Shown here one piece after another: positions 52,426-60,382 of a stretch of 64,000 nt of DNA. The notes under the pieces were generated by a model that was given only the letters and a program-made list of their open reading frames with translations, was not told the origin of the DNA and ran no database searches. Source of the stretch: Myxococcales bacterium (GTDB lineage Bacteria > Myxococcota_A > Polyangia > Polyangiales > Ga0077539). The stretch covers positions 26,591 through 90,590 of the forward strand of contig JAAFIF010000028.1 of NCBI GenBank assembly GCA_013298625.1, in the 5' to 3' direction. The position numbers were made by a program, and so were the translations under genes. Within the stretch, counting starts at the first letter, position 1. Each line of letters opens with the position of its first letter.

Positions 52426-52763
52426 GCGCGCAACGCATCGGCCACTGCCTCGCGAGCGCCGCCAGCACGGGCTACAGAGTCGGCATCGTCGACGGCAGGG
52501 TTCGCGTTCGTCGGACGGCCGAGCAAGCCCTCGAGGGGCGCCCTGCGGCCGACAACGATGCCTGGAGAGCACCGCTGCGATCGATCGCCCCGCGGGAGGT
52601 CGAGTTGGTGCTCGTGGAGGACATCTCGTTCGCGGTCGCGCGGCTCGACGCAGACACGCGCGAGGCCTTCGAAGAGAGAGCGGCGATCCTCGAGTACGAG
52701 GCAGGGCTTCCCCGCGAGATCGCAGAGCGCGTCGCGCTGTGCTGGAGCAGGAGGCAGCGATGA
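52422..52763 (+). CDS. small replication-associated protein
   Basis: A 113-residue protein. The C-terminal part contains AFEERAAILEYEAGLPREIAE, a short helical motif often encoded beside phage/plasmid primase genes. No catalytic motif is seen. Overlaps its neighbours by 4 nt at both ends, so it is part of the same translational chain. Confidence 0.6.
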   Translation: MSAQRIGHCLASAASTGYRVGIVDGRVRVRRTAEQALEGRPAADNDAWRAPLRSIAPREVELVLVEDISFAVARLDADTREAFEERAAILEYEAGLPREIAERVALCWSRRQR

Positions 52764-53194
52764 GCGCCAGGCCGAAGAGTCACCAACGACGCTACCGCCG
52801 AGCCTGGCTCGAACGACGGTGCGGCGCGTCGTACCGACAGATCGCAGCCGCCCTCACCCGCTGCGGGCGAACGATGCGCACGACCAGCGACGCAGACATC
52901 GTGCGGCTGGTCGTCCAGCGGCTGCGACAAGAGCAAGAGGAACGATCGTCCGAGGCCGACGCGATCGTCGAGCTCATCATCGAGATCGGGCGCTCGCGCC
53001 GTTGGATCGTCGCAACGCTCAGGCGACTGGACCTCAGCGCCCGGGACCGACCGCTCGAAGCGCTGCGGGCGGCACGTGCACAAGCAGAGGCGCGTGCGCG
53101 CGCGGCGCGGCAACGCAAGCGAGTCCGACGGAACGCACCGACGGTGGTGCAGCACGTCGCCGCCGCGAACTCCGCTCTGGCCGCCGCTGTCTGA
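52760..53194 (+). CDS. basic helical protein, possible DNA-binding accessory
   Basis: A 144-residue strongly basic protein (RRYRRAWLERRCGASYRQIA, a possible helix-turn-helix at 20-35, and ARARAARQRKRVRRN near the end). No family recognised. Its last codons lie in the repeat array that starts at 53172. It ends the overlapping replication operon. Confidence 0.5.
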   Translation: MSARPKSHQRRYRRAWLERRCGASYRQIAAALTRCGRTMRTTSDADIVRLVVQRLRQEQEERSSEADAIVELIIEIGRSRRWIVATLRRLDLSARDRPLEALRAARAQAEARARAARQRKRVRRNAPTVVQHVAAANSALAAAV

Positions 53195-53247
53195 CCGCTG
53201 TCCAGCCGCTGTGACGACCGCTGTCGGTCCGCTCTTGCGTCCGCTCT
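53172..53247 (+). repeat. array of seven CCGCT(G/C)T repeats phased at 11-12 bp
   Basis: Copies begin at 53172, 53184, 53195, 53206, 53218, 53229 and 53241; spacings are 12, 11, 11, 12, 11 and 12 bp. The four central ones are CCGCTGT and the outer ones CCGCTCT. The copies lie about one DNA turn apart on the same face, as for iterons or a cooperative operator. The array covers the gap between the replication operon and the first late gene. Confidence 0.75.
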
Positions 53248-53267
53248 CGCGGTGGCTACTTCAGCGC

Positions 53268-54179
53268 ATGAAAAGCCAGTCAATTGCACAGCACGGCGAC
53301 GAAGCGAGCGAGACCGGGGGAGCCTTTCCGCCGGTGTACCCCCTGTTTCCCGATGCTCCGCTGGGATCGATCGACTACCTCATCGCGCAGCGCGTCCTCG
53401 ACGACAGCGCTGCGCGGCCTGGGGCGGACAAGCGTCCGCGCTACAAGGTGTGGCCCGAGCGCTTCGACCCGATCACGACCGACGAAGTGACCATCGCCGA
53501 CCATTGCGGCGGTGGCACCTTCGACATTCGCGCGGTGGGCGCGAAGGGGCGAACCGTTGGCGGAATGCGCCTCGAGCTCGAAGGCGCGCCCCGTGAGTAC
53601 TCCGCGCCCACAGCGCCACACGACGCGCCGCCGCCGCGCGAGCCCGCGTACACGCCCTCGGCCGTCGAGCAGGCTGCGCCAGGCGTGCTCGCGGTGCGCG
53701 GGCTGGATCCCGGCATGCAGGCGATGCTCGCGATGATGCAGGCCAACACCGAGCGGGCCGAGAAGCAGCTCGAAGCGCAGCGGCTCGCGCTTCAGCAAGA
53801 GGCCCAGCGCGCGCGAGAAGACGCGAAGATGATGAACGAGACGATGGTGCGAATGGTCGAAGCCACCGTGAAGGGGAGCGCTCCGCCCGCGCCGCAAGCG
53901 CCGATGGACCAGCAGTTGGTGCTGCGAATGCTCGATCGGATGGACCGACAGCGCGAGCGCGAAGAGGATCGCGCAGAGCGCAAGCGCCGCCGCGACGAGC
54001 GCGGTGAGCGGGACGAGAGCGACGGATTCGAAGCGATCATCGAGAAGGCCCCGGCGTTGCTCAGCGCGTTTCCCGCGTTGCAGCAGAAGCTCGCGGAGGC
54101 GATGACGCCGCTGTTGAAGGACAGCGCGAAAGAGATCGTCGCGGGGGTGCTCAACGAGATGGCGGGCAAGACCGGGTGA
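53268..54179 (+). CDS. coiled-coil protein, possible virion or scaffold protein
   Basis: A 303-residue protein. Residues 1-115 are soluble with beta segments (GGGTFDIRAVGAKGRTVGG). From about 150 comes a long charged coiled coil (MMQANTERAEKQLEAQRLALQQEAQRAR and REREEDRAERKRRRDERGER), then a final amphipathic helix bundle. It opens the late module behind the repeat array. A scaffold-like or DNA-associated role is possible, but no family is recognised. The ATG lacks a Shine-Dalgarno; upstream in-frame codons cover the repeats and are not used. Confidence 0.5.
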   Translation: MKSQSIAQHGDEASETGGAFPPVYPLFPDAPLGSIDYLIAQRVLDDSAARPGADKRPRYKVWPERFDPITTDEVTIADHCGGGTFDIRAVGAKGRTVGGMRLELEGAPREYSAPTAPHDAPPPREPAYTPSAVEQAAPGVLAVRGLDPGMQAMLAMMQANTERAEKQLEAQRLALQQEAQRAREDAKMMNETMVRMVEATVKGSAPPAPQAPMDQQLVLRMLDRMDRQREREEDRAERKRRRDERGERDESDGFEAIIEKAPALLSAFPALQQKLAEAMTPLLKDSAKEIVAGVLNEMAGKTG

Positions 54180-54204
54180 CCAGCGAGTGTGATAGACCCG
54201 GCGC

Positions 54205-54549
54205 ATGCGTTCTGTGCTCGTGTCGATCGTGGCCACGTTGACGATGATCGCCTGTGCGCCGCCACAACCGACGTCCAACTACGACTCGTGCGGCGCGCAG
54301 CCAGCGTGCCACGGCAACACCCAGTGCACCTTTCCCGACGCAGGCGCGAACGGGACGTGCTTGCCCCCGTGCACGCGAACGGCGGACTGCCCGCGCGCAA
54401 GCTCGGGGACGCCGAACGCGATCTGCGACACGACCGTGGGCCGGTGCTTTTTGCTCTGCGACGTGAGCATCAACCCGACGTGCCCAACCGGGATGATGTG
54501 CGTTCGCGAACGTCCAACGGCGAGCGGTGGAGTCTGCGTCTGGCCATGA
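54205..54549 (+). CDS. Cys-rich lipoprotein
   Basis: A 114-residue protein. Signal peptide with lipobox (TMIAC at residue 17), then a Cys-rich domain of 12 cysteines (ACHGNTQC, CTRTADCP, GRCFLLCD). It resembles the host's own Cys-rich lipoproteins, so it may be a cargo (moron) gene that alters the lysogen's surface, or a virion component. The ATG has no good ribosome site. Confidence 0.55.
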   Translation: MRSVLVSIVATLTMIACAPPQPTSNYDSCGAQPACHGNTQCTFPDAGANGTCLPPCTRTADCPRASSGTPNAICDTTVGRCFLLCDVSINPTCPTGMMCVRERPTASGGVCVWP

Positions 54550-54554
54550 GGCGA

Positions 54555-56147
54555 TCAACGCGACCTAGACAACATCCAGAGCGTCGCCGCTGTGGCGCCC
54601 AGAGCGACGACCACGAGTGCGGCGCTCGATGAGTTCGCTCTCGATTCGGTCGTGGCGTCGCTGGATTGCCGCAACGAACCCACCGGGGTGCCCCGCGTCG
54701 TTTGGACGCCATTAGGATCGGTCGAACGCGTCGGCAGCGGGGCGCGCGCAAGAGGCTCGAGCAGGGCGCTGATCAACGAGGAGTGCATCCGCGACGGAGC
54801 ACGAGTGGTGGTGGCATCGCGGTTCGTCGCAGCGGCCTCCATCGTCAGCACCGCCGAGAGACGCGGGGCATCGAGTGGCGCCGGGACGGATGCCGGTGGC
54901 TCGTCGCGCCCGATCGAACTTGGTGGAGACGCGACGCTGTGCGATGGCAGCTCTTCGGCCCCTTCGTCGCCGGTGGTCATAAACGGGAGCGGCAGTCGCG
55001 GCGGAACGGCTTCGGCGATCGCCATCCACTCACGTGGGATGATTTGCAGCATCAGCCCCGCAATCGCGGCAACCGCCCCCAGTACCGCGGCTGCGGGCGC
55101 AAGCACGAGGGCGGCAGGCGGCGCCGCCGCCGAGATCGCCGCGAGCACTCCAACAACACTCCCCGCCCCGGTTGCGAGCCCTTCGCGGGCGGCGGCTCGT
55201 GCCCGATTGAGCGCGGCTTCGGAGCGCGCCTGAGCAAGGGCTTCCATCGACGCCTTGATGCTCTCGACCTGGCGTGAAGTGTTCTCGCTCGACAAACCGG
55301 GCACGAGCTCCGCCCACTCGTCAGCGAGCGCATCGTTGTTGTCTTTGATCGTCGCCCGAGCCGACACGAGCGCGGCCCAGGGATCGTCAGCGATGGCGCG
55401 CATCACCGGTCGCGCGAGCTCGAGCTTTCGCAGCACGCGGTCGCGCTCCCACACGAGCGGAGCGCTCCACACGAGCTCGGTCTCGTCCTCCGCGCGCACG
55501 AGCGTCCACGGCCGTCGCGCCCAGAGCGCGAGAAACACACGATCCGCGTTCGCTGCATCTCGCTTGAACGCGAGCGCCTCTTCGAACGGTCCGCGAAACG
55601 CAGTTCGCCGCGCGCGAACGTCGACCACGACGCCTTCGTCGCCCGCCAGCTCGCGAGCGCCGAGCGTCCGCCAGAACGCAGCCATCTCCTCCGCGGGCGT
55701 TGGGCCGCGTCGGCTGGCACTCAGCATGAGCTGCGTTCGCACCTGAACGCGTCCGCTCGTGAGCACGACGAACGAACGGATCAGGTCCACCGTCCCGAAC
55801 TCGTCGCTCGTAGGCGCGACGATCGGCGGCACGTTGAGCGCCTGAAATGCGTTATTCAATGACCTCAGCACGCCGAATGCCTCCGCGGTGATCGGCGCTC
55901 GTGCCGCTCCCTCGATGACTGCGGCGCTCGCGGTCGGACCGGAGTACTTCACGACGAACGCGTCGAGGTCGCGCAGCGCTTGCTCGGCCCAGGCTGCAGC
56001 GAGCTCGAGATCGGCCCAGTGGATCCACTCGATGCGCCCCTTGGCGTCGCGCTTCGGATACCGCCGCCACACTGCGGCGCTCGCAACGCTCGCCGCGCCT
56101 GCAGGCCGAATCGCACGAGCACGTTGACGAAGCAGCGGCGTGAACAT
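54555..56147 (-). CDS. large protein with internal and C-terminal membrane segments
   Basis: A 530-residue protein on the opposite strand to the rest of the late module. Residues about 290-330 contain helical coiled-coil-like segments (QVESIKASMEALAQARSEAA) and are followed by a long hydrophobic block (SVVGVLAAISAAAPPAALVL, then ALVLAPAAAVLGAVAAIAGLML). The very C-terminus is a tail-anchor helix (ALVVVALGATAATLWMLSRSR). No family is recognised. ATG 56145-56147 lies 28 nt downstream of a copy of the 19-bp promoter-like motif. Candidate membrane-integrated virion or lysis-related protein, by position. Confidence 0.5.
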   Translation of the reverse strand: MFTPLLRQRARAIRPAGAASVASAAVWRRYPKRDAKGRIEWIHWADLELAAAWAEQALRDLDAFVVKYSGPTASAAVIEGAARAPITAEAFGVLRSLNNAFQALNVPPIVAPTSDEFGTVDLIRSFVVLTSGRVQVRTQLMLSASRRGPTPAEEMAAFWRTLGARELAGDEGVVVDVRARRTAFRGPFEEALAFKRDAANADRVFLALWARRPWTLVRAEDETELVWSAPLVWERDRVLRKLELARPVMRAIADDPWAALVSARATIKDNNDALADEWAELVPGLSSENTSRQVESIKASMEALAQARSEAALNRARAAAREGLATGAGSVVGVLAAISAAAPPAALVLAPAAAVLGAVAAIAGLMLQIIPREWMAIAEAVPPRLPLPFMTTGDEGAEELPSHSVASPPSSIGRDEPPASVPAPLDAPRLSAVLTMEAAATNRDATTTRAPSRMHSSLISALLEPLARAPLPTRSTDPNGVQTTRGTPVGSLRQSSDATTESRANSSSAALVVVALGATAATLWMLSRSR

Positions 56148-56175
56148 ACCCGCACGTTGACCACAAACCGTGACT

Positions 56176-56243
56176 GCCGAAAGCGATGCAATTCGCCTCG
56201 CGGACTCGAACGCACACGCCGCGCGAATTGCATCGCTTTCGGC
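56176..56243. promoter_or_regulatory. 21-bp inverted repeat; two copies of a promoter-like motif
   Basis: Arms 56176-56196 and 56223-56243 are perfect inverted repeats around 26 nt. Each arm contains GAATTGCATCGCTTTCGGC pointing at a gene: left copy (minus strand) ends 28 nt before ATG 56147; right copy ends 30 nt before ATG 56274. Neither gene has a Shine-Dalgarno. Confidence 0.7.
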
Positions 56244-56273
56244 GCTCGTCGCCGCGCGCCATCCTCGCGCTCG

Positions 56274-56732
56274 ATGCGCTGGATCATTGCTCCCGAGGTC
56301 GATCCCGCCGCGCGCGTGGCCCTGCTCGACTCGCTCGCCGACGACGCGACCCAACGGCGCGCCGTGCGCCAGCTCGCCGGTCTGGTTGATGGCCGCGCGC
56401 CCGAACGCGTGCGCGCAGAGAGTGTGCTCTCGCTGGTGCACAGGCTTCCGTATCGGGCCGATCCCGCGGGAGACGAGGTGTTTCAAGACGCCGACGAGAC
56501 CATCGCGTCCGGCGGAGACTGCGAGGACCTAGCGGCGCTGTTCGTCGCGCTCGCGCGGCTCGTGGGGCTGCGCGCGAAGATCGTGTGGCTCAACCAGCAG
56601 ATCCACGGAGCGGCGCTCAACCACGTGTTCGCGCAGGTGCTCGTCGACGGCGAGTGGCTCGACGCCGAGAGCTCGATCGCCGGCGCGCAGCTCGGCGAAG
56701 CACCCGCGAGCGCAGCGCGCCGACTTCGCTGA
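56274..56732 (+). CDS. transglutaminase-like cysteine protein
   Basis: A 152-residue transglutaminase-fold protein. The triad is visible: Cys in GGDCEDLAALFVAL (about 83), His in ALNHVFAQVLV (about 117) and Asp in EWLDAESS (about 130). The fold is shared by cysteine proteases and transglutaminases; phages and related elements encode it near virion genes, perhaps for maturation or cross-linking. The start is ATG 56274, 30 nt after the 19-bp motif. Confidence 0.75.
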   Translation: MRWIIAPEVDPAARVALLDSLADDATQRRAVRQLAGLVDGRAPERVRAESVLSLVHRLPYRADPAGDEVFQDADETIASGGDCEDLAALFVALARLVGLRAKIVWLNQQIHGAALNHVFAQVLVDGEWLDAESSIAGAQLGEAPASAARRLR

Positions 56733-56797
56733 GAGCGCTCGAACGCGTGGTCGCGACGAGTTCTGCGTGTGTTTCTGCAATGCAATTGCGCTTTTCT

Positions 56798-56816
56798 GAA
56801 TTGCATCGCTTTCGGC
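56798..56816 (+). promoter_or_regulatory. third copy of the 19-bp promoter-like motif
   Basis: GAATTGCATCGCTTTCGGC, identical to the two copies near 56,200; ends 28 nt before ATG 56845. A degenerate inverted mate with an 8-bp palindrome GCAATTGC (56782-56789) lies just upstream. Confidence 0.65.
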
Positions 56817-56844
56817 ACTTCGACCCAGCGCGCAGCGTTGACGC

Positions 56845-57480
56845 ATGGCCTGTGGACCCTGTGTTCAGTCGGGACGACCGTGCGACGGAACGTGCGGCTC
56901 CCATGCGGTGACGACGCTACCCAGCGCCTCACCGTCGAGCTTCGCGCGCTTCGGCGGAACACTTCGCCCAGCGCACACCATCGCGACTCGCCCCGCCGGT
57001 GACGCCGCCGAGACGCCGCGCACCACCGTGCCCGCGCCTGCCGCGACGACCGCGACCAACACCGCCGCGCGCGAAGACGCGGGGCTGCAGGTCGGTCGCC
57101 AGGTCATCGGTACGACCACCGACGCCATCGCCCGCGAGCAAGAGCGCGCCCGCCAGGAGCAAGAGCAGCGCGCTCGCGAACGCCTCGCCGAGATCGAAGC
57201 GCAGCGCGAGATCGAGCTCGCTCGCATCCGCGCCAACGCGCAGGCCGCGCTCGCCCAACGCGACGCCACCACTTCGCTCGCGCCCCTTCCTCGCACGGAG
57301 TTCTCCGTTCTCGGCGTCGAAGCCGCGCAGAACGTCAACGCGCGCCCCGCGGCCGCGGCCGACACCGGCGTGCTCGCGTGGGTGAAAGAGAACCCCGTTC
57401 CCACCGCGATCGGCGTGGCCGTCGTGTTGGGCGGGATCGCGTACTACGTGAAGACGTCGAAGAAGCGGGGGCGCCGATGA
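56845..57480 (+). CDS. membrane-anchored coiled-coil protein
   Basis: A 211-residue protein. A Cys-rich start (MACGPCVQSGRPCDGTCGSH) is followed by a Pro/Thr linker and a coiled coil (REQERARQEQEQRARERLAE, about 95-135). The C-terminal TGVLAWVKENPVPTA is followed by a transmembrane helix and a basic tail (KTSKKRGRR). The same tail pattern recurs in the next gene product, suggesting that both are inserted in the same membrane or particle. It lies 28 nt after the 19-bp motif. Stop overlaps the next ATG. Confidence 0.6.
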   Translation: MACGPCVQSGRPCDGTCGSHAVTTLPSASPSSFARFGGTLRPAHTIATRPAGDAAETPRTTVPAPAATTATNTAAREDAGLQVGRQVIGTTTDAIAREQERARQEQEQRARERLAEIEAQREIELARIRANAQAALAQRDATTSLAPLPRTEFSVLGVEAAQNVNARPAAAADTGVLAWVKENPVPTAIGVAVVLGGIAYYVKTSKKRGRR

Positions 57481-58244
57481 GCCTCCCGAGCGCACGCCCC
57501 ACTTTTCAAGGCACCGCGTATCTGGCGCTGTGGTGGCGACGCCGCACCGGAGCGACCGAGCTGGTCTGCGCGACCGGTGGCGGTCACTTCGTGCGTCGCC
57601 TGCAGACCGTCCTCATCGAGGCCGGTTACAACGACCGCCTCTCGTCCCTGCGGCCCGACGTCGTCATCGAGCGCTCGCGCATCGCGGGTGAGCTCGGCCT
57701 CGGAACGGACTCCACCCGCCGCGCGCTCACCGCGGACGGCGCGTGGGGACCGAACACGCAGTTCGCGCTCTATTGGGCCGCGAAGTCCAACGGAGCCGCG
57801 GCCGATGTGCTCGACGCGCTTCGCAACGACTTCGCGCGCCGCGCGGTCTCGCCCGTGTCCATGCGCTACGCGGCGATCGTCGCGTACCACCCGAACGCGC
57901 GGTGGGAGGACATCGAGTTTCCTCTCACGACCGTCGCGCCCGGCTGGGGGCAGACGATCGCGGCGCCGAGCTTCGACGCTGCCCTTCGTTGCTGGGACCC
58001 CGCGACGAGCGATCCGCCTGCGGATCCGCGGAGCGGCGCGAGCGCGGGCTCTGGCAGCTCGAGCCTCGCGCGCACGTCGAGCTCGAGCGTCACCACGTCG
58101 TACAGCGACTCGAACGCGACCGGCGTTCTCGCGTTCGTCGAGCGGCATCCGATCGCGACGGCCGCGGGCGTGGTGGGCGTCGCGGGGCTCGGGATGTGGG
58201 CGCTCGCCAACATGAAGAAGCCTCGCAGAAAGGCACGTCGATGA
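57477..58244 (+). CDS. peptidoglycan-binding-like protein with C-terminal membrane anchor
   Basis: A 255-residue protein. Residues 38-105 resemble a peptidoglycan-binding domain (FVRRLQTVLIEAGYN, then ALTADGAWGPNTQFALYWA) with a longer insert than usual. A Ser-rich linker leads to TGVLAFVERHPIATA, a transmembrane helix and basic tail (KKPRRKARR), the same C-terminal pattern as the preceding gene product. A role in binding or crossing the host cell wall fits. Overlaps both neighbours by 4 nt. Confidence 0.6.
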   Translation: MSLPSARPTFQGTAYLALWWRRRTGATELVCATGGGHFVRRLQTVLIEAGYNDRLSSLRPDVVIERSRIAGELGLGTDSTRRALTADGAWGPNTQFALYWAAKSNGAAADVLDALRNDFARRAVSPVSMRYAAIVAYHPNARWEDIEFPLTTVAPGWGQTIAAPSFDAALRCWDPATSDPPADPRSGASAGSGSSSLARTSSSSVTTSYSDSNATGVLAFVERHPIATAAGVVGVAGLGMWALANMKKPRRKARR

Positions 58245-59035
58245 GCGGAAAGTGGATTCATCACAGCGCCACCAGCGCCGGCGATTGGCGCAACAGCGCG
58301 ATCTCGGGCCGCACGACGCCGACTGCTGGACGCAACGCGTTCGTCGCGCAGCTCGCTGCGCTTCGTGACGCGATCAACGCGCCGCTCGTAGTGCTCAGCG
58401 ACGAAGGCGCAATCGCGTTTCTTCCGAAGGTGAAGTACCGCGGCAACGAGGCGGAGTGGCAGGGACAGAACGCGCCCATCGTCGGTGCGCTGCCTCCGCC
58501 GGCGTCGTGGGAGAGCGCTGCTGCGATCGATTCGACGGGCTCGCTCGAGGGCCAGCGTCGCGCGACGTCGACGGCGATCTCGCGCGTGTTCGAGCTGCTC
58601 GCGGGCTCTGGCGAAGTCGGCGCGCGCAACGGCACTGCGCCCGCAGGAAACTTCCTGCTCTTCGAGGGACCCGCGTTCGTATGGGGCGACGCGGCCGACG
58701 CGCTCTTGCCCGATCCGGGCGAGCTCGTCGTGCTCGAAGACAAAGAGACGTCGTTTCACGCGTGGAACGTCTACGTCGCCGCGCTCGCGATGACGCGCCG
58801 GCTCGCTGCCACGCGACAGAGCCCGCTCACCGCGGCGCCGTCGATGACGAGCGCCGAGCAGTTCGCGATGGAGTCGGTGATGGAGCTCGCCGAGCAGCGC
58901 CAGGCCGCGGCGATGCGAGCGAACGCGCGCGCCTTCACCGGCGCGGTCGGAACCGCGATCGGGCTGGGCGTTCTGCTCGGCTCGGAGCCTGCGAAAAACG
59001 CCGCCAAAGCGGCTCTCAAGTCTCTGTTTCGTTGA
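58241..59035 (+). CDS. hypothetical protein with C-terminal hydrophobic helix
   Basis: A 264-residue protein. The N-terminal 150 residues contain beta segments (PLVVLSDEGAIAFLPKVKY and FLLFEGPAFVWGD); the C-terminus is a hydrophobic helix (ARAFTGAVGTAIGLGVLLG) with a basic end (KAALKSLFR). No family recognised. The ATG overlaps the upstream stop; part of the late chain. Confidence 0.5.
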   Translation: MSGKWIHHSATSAGDWRNSAISGRTTPTAGRNAFVAQLAALRDAINAPLVVLSDEGAIAFLPKVKYRGNEAEWQGQNAPIVGALPPPASWESAAAIDSTGSLEGQRRATSTAISRVFELLAGSGEVGARNGTAPAGNFLLFEGPAFVWGDAADALLPDPGELVVLEDKETSFHAWNVYVAALAMTRRLAATRQSPLTAAPSMTSAEQFAMESVMELAEQRQAAAMRANARAFTGAVGTAIGLGVLLGSEPAKNAAKAALKSLFR

Positions 59036-59044
59036 GGAGTCGCC

Positions 59045-59491
59045 ATGGAGTCGAAGAAGCCAAGCAACGTTGCCGAGTTCGTGAAGACCACGGCCATCGT
59101 GGGCGGAGTCGGCGCGGTCTCTGTCACCGCCACCAACATGCTGCTCGACGGAACCTCGCTCACCGACGTCTCCAAAGCGTTCGTCCAAACGCTGGGGCAC
59201 GTCGTGTTGGGCGCGGCCGTCGGTCGCGTCGCTCCCCGCATCGGCGCGGGAATCGCCATCGGCGGCATCGTCGGCGGCGCCGCGAAGCTCGAGCGCGAGG
59301 TCCGCGTCCGCGCGTACATCCGCTCGCTCGTCACGCCGCAGCGCGCGCAGACCAACGCCACTGCTGCGACCACGCAGAGCACGCAGAGCACGAACACCAC
59401 GCAGACCGCGACGCAGCAGATGAACGCGGGCACCGCGGGCGCTGGGTACGCCGAGGCGTGGGATGCGTCGCCCCGCTACGCGGCGCGGTAA
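59045..59491 (+). CDS. small multi-pass membrane protein
   Basis: A 148-residue protein with at least two hydrophobic segments (TTAIVGGVGAVSVTATNMLL and LGHVVLGAAVGRVAPRIGAGI) and a Thr/Gln/Asn-rich tail. It begins with GAGGAG 5 nt upstream of the ATG. Glycine-rich helices suggest close packing in a membrane. Position directly before the candidate capsid gene fits a virion membrane protein. Confidence 0.5.
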   Translation: MESKKPSNVAEFVKTTAIVGGVGAVSVTATNMLLDGTSLTDVSKAFVQTLGHVVLGAAVGRVAPRIGAGIAIGGIVGGAAKLEREVRVRAYIRSLVTPQRAQTNATAATTQSTQSTNTTQTATQQMNAGTAGAGYAEAWDASPRYAAR

Positions 59492-59568
59492 CTGACCGCG
59501 GGACACCCAATGAATTCAGGGCGATTCGTCGCTCTGAAGCAACGACAACACCACGTGGAGCAACAACG

Positions 59569-60372
59569 ATGAACGAGTCATTCGCGAGAGCCGCGCTCTT
59601 TCCTCTTCAGCCGCCGGGGCAACCCTCGGAGCCGCAGTCGGGGCCGGGCGTGTGCGTCAACGACAAGGTTCGAACGCTGGCCTCGGGCCTCAACCCGTTT
59701 CGCTTCGGGCGCGCTGCGCTGCGCTTCAATGTGCAGGCGGTCGGCTCGCCGCTGATCCTCTCGGCCGCGAAAGAAGCGGCGACGCTCTTCGACAAGGGCA
59801 TCAACGAGGACAGCGCGTCCGCGGGTCTCAACGTGTTCGGCGCGAGCCTCACGGAGACGGACACGGACACGAGCAAAGATGGAGCGCTCGTCCCGAACAA
59901 GTACCTGTTCGAGATGATGGGCATGGGCGTCATCGTCGGCCGGCCGATCGCGAAGATGATCGCGGGCGGCGATGGCGTCGGGCGTCGACACTGGTTTCGT
60001 CACTACGACGACGAGCTGATGGCCGCGGTGCTCGAGCACGCGTCGCTCGCGATCCAGTTTCCCGACGGGCAGTCGATCAACTACGAGACCGGACCCTTGG
60101 CTCTGTGGCCAGGGCACGGCGGCGCGATCGAGCAGAGCAAGGCCAGCAACGGATCGCCGATCGTCGCGGCGTACATGCCGTTCCGCGCCGCGGGAAACAC
60201 CGGCGGAAGGTCCAGCGACGACAAGATCGAGATCGTCACGCGCGTTCCGCGCACGGTCGAGATCGAGAGCAGCGCGGTGCCGGCGGAGCAGACGCAGCCG
60301 CTGGAGGTGTTCGTTCCGTTTCACGTGGTGCTCTTCGGGCGTCCGCTCGAAGCGATGCCGATCGCGGGCTGA
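59569..60372 (+). CDS. candidate major capsid protein
   Basis: A 267-residue protein without signal peptide, membrane segment or coiled coil, rich in beta-strand patterns (RFGRAALRFNVQAVG, KYLFEMMGMGVIVG and LEVFVPFHVVLFGRPLEA). Length is close to the 269-residue double-jelly-roll capsid protein P2 of phage PM2 (recalled, not computed). The ATG has a good GGAG 8 nt upstream, the strongest in this module. The assignment as capsid is inference from position, size and apparent beta content; no family is recognised. Confidence 0.35.
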   Translation: MNESFARAALFPLQPPGQPSEPQSGPGVCVNDKVRTLASGLNPFRFGRAALRFNVQAVGSPLILSAAKEAATLFDKGINEDSASAGLNVFGASLTETDTDTSKDGALVPNKYLFEMMGMGVIVGRPIAKMIAGGDGVGRRHWFRHYDDELMAAVLEHASLAIQFPDGQSINYETGPLALWPGHGGAIEQSKASNGSPIVAAYMPFRAAGNTGGRSSDDKIEIVTRVPRTVEIESSAVPAEQTQPLEVFVPFHVVLFGRPLEAMPIAG

Positions 60373-60382
60373 GAGGTGAGTG

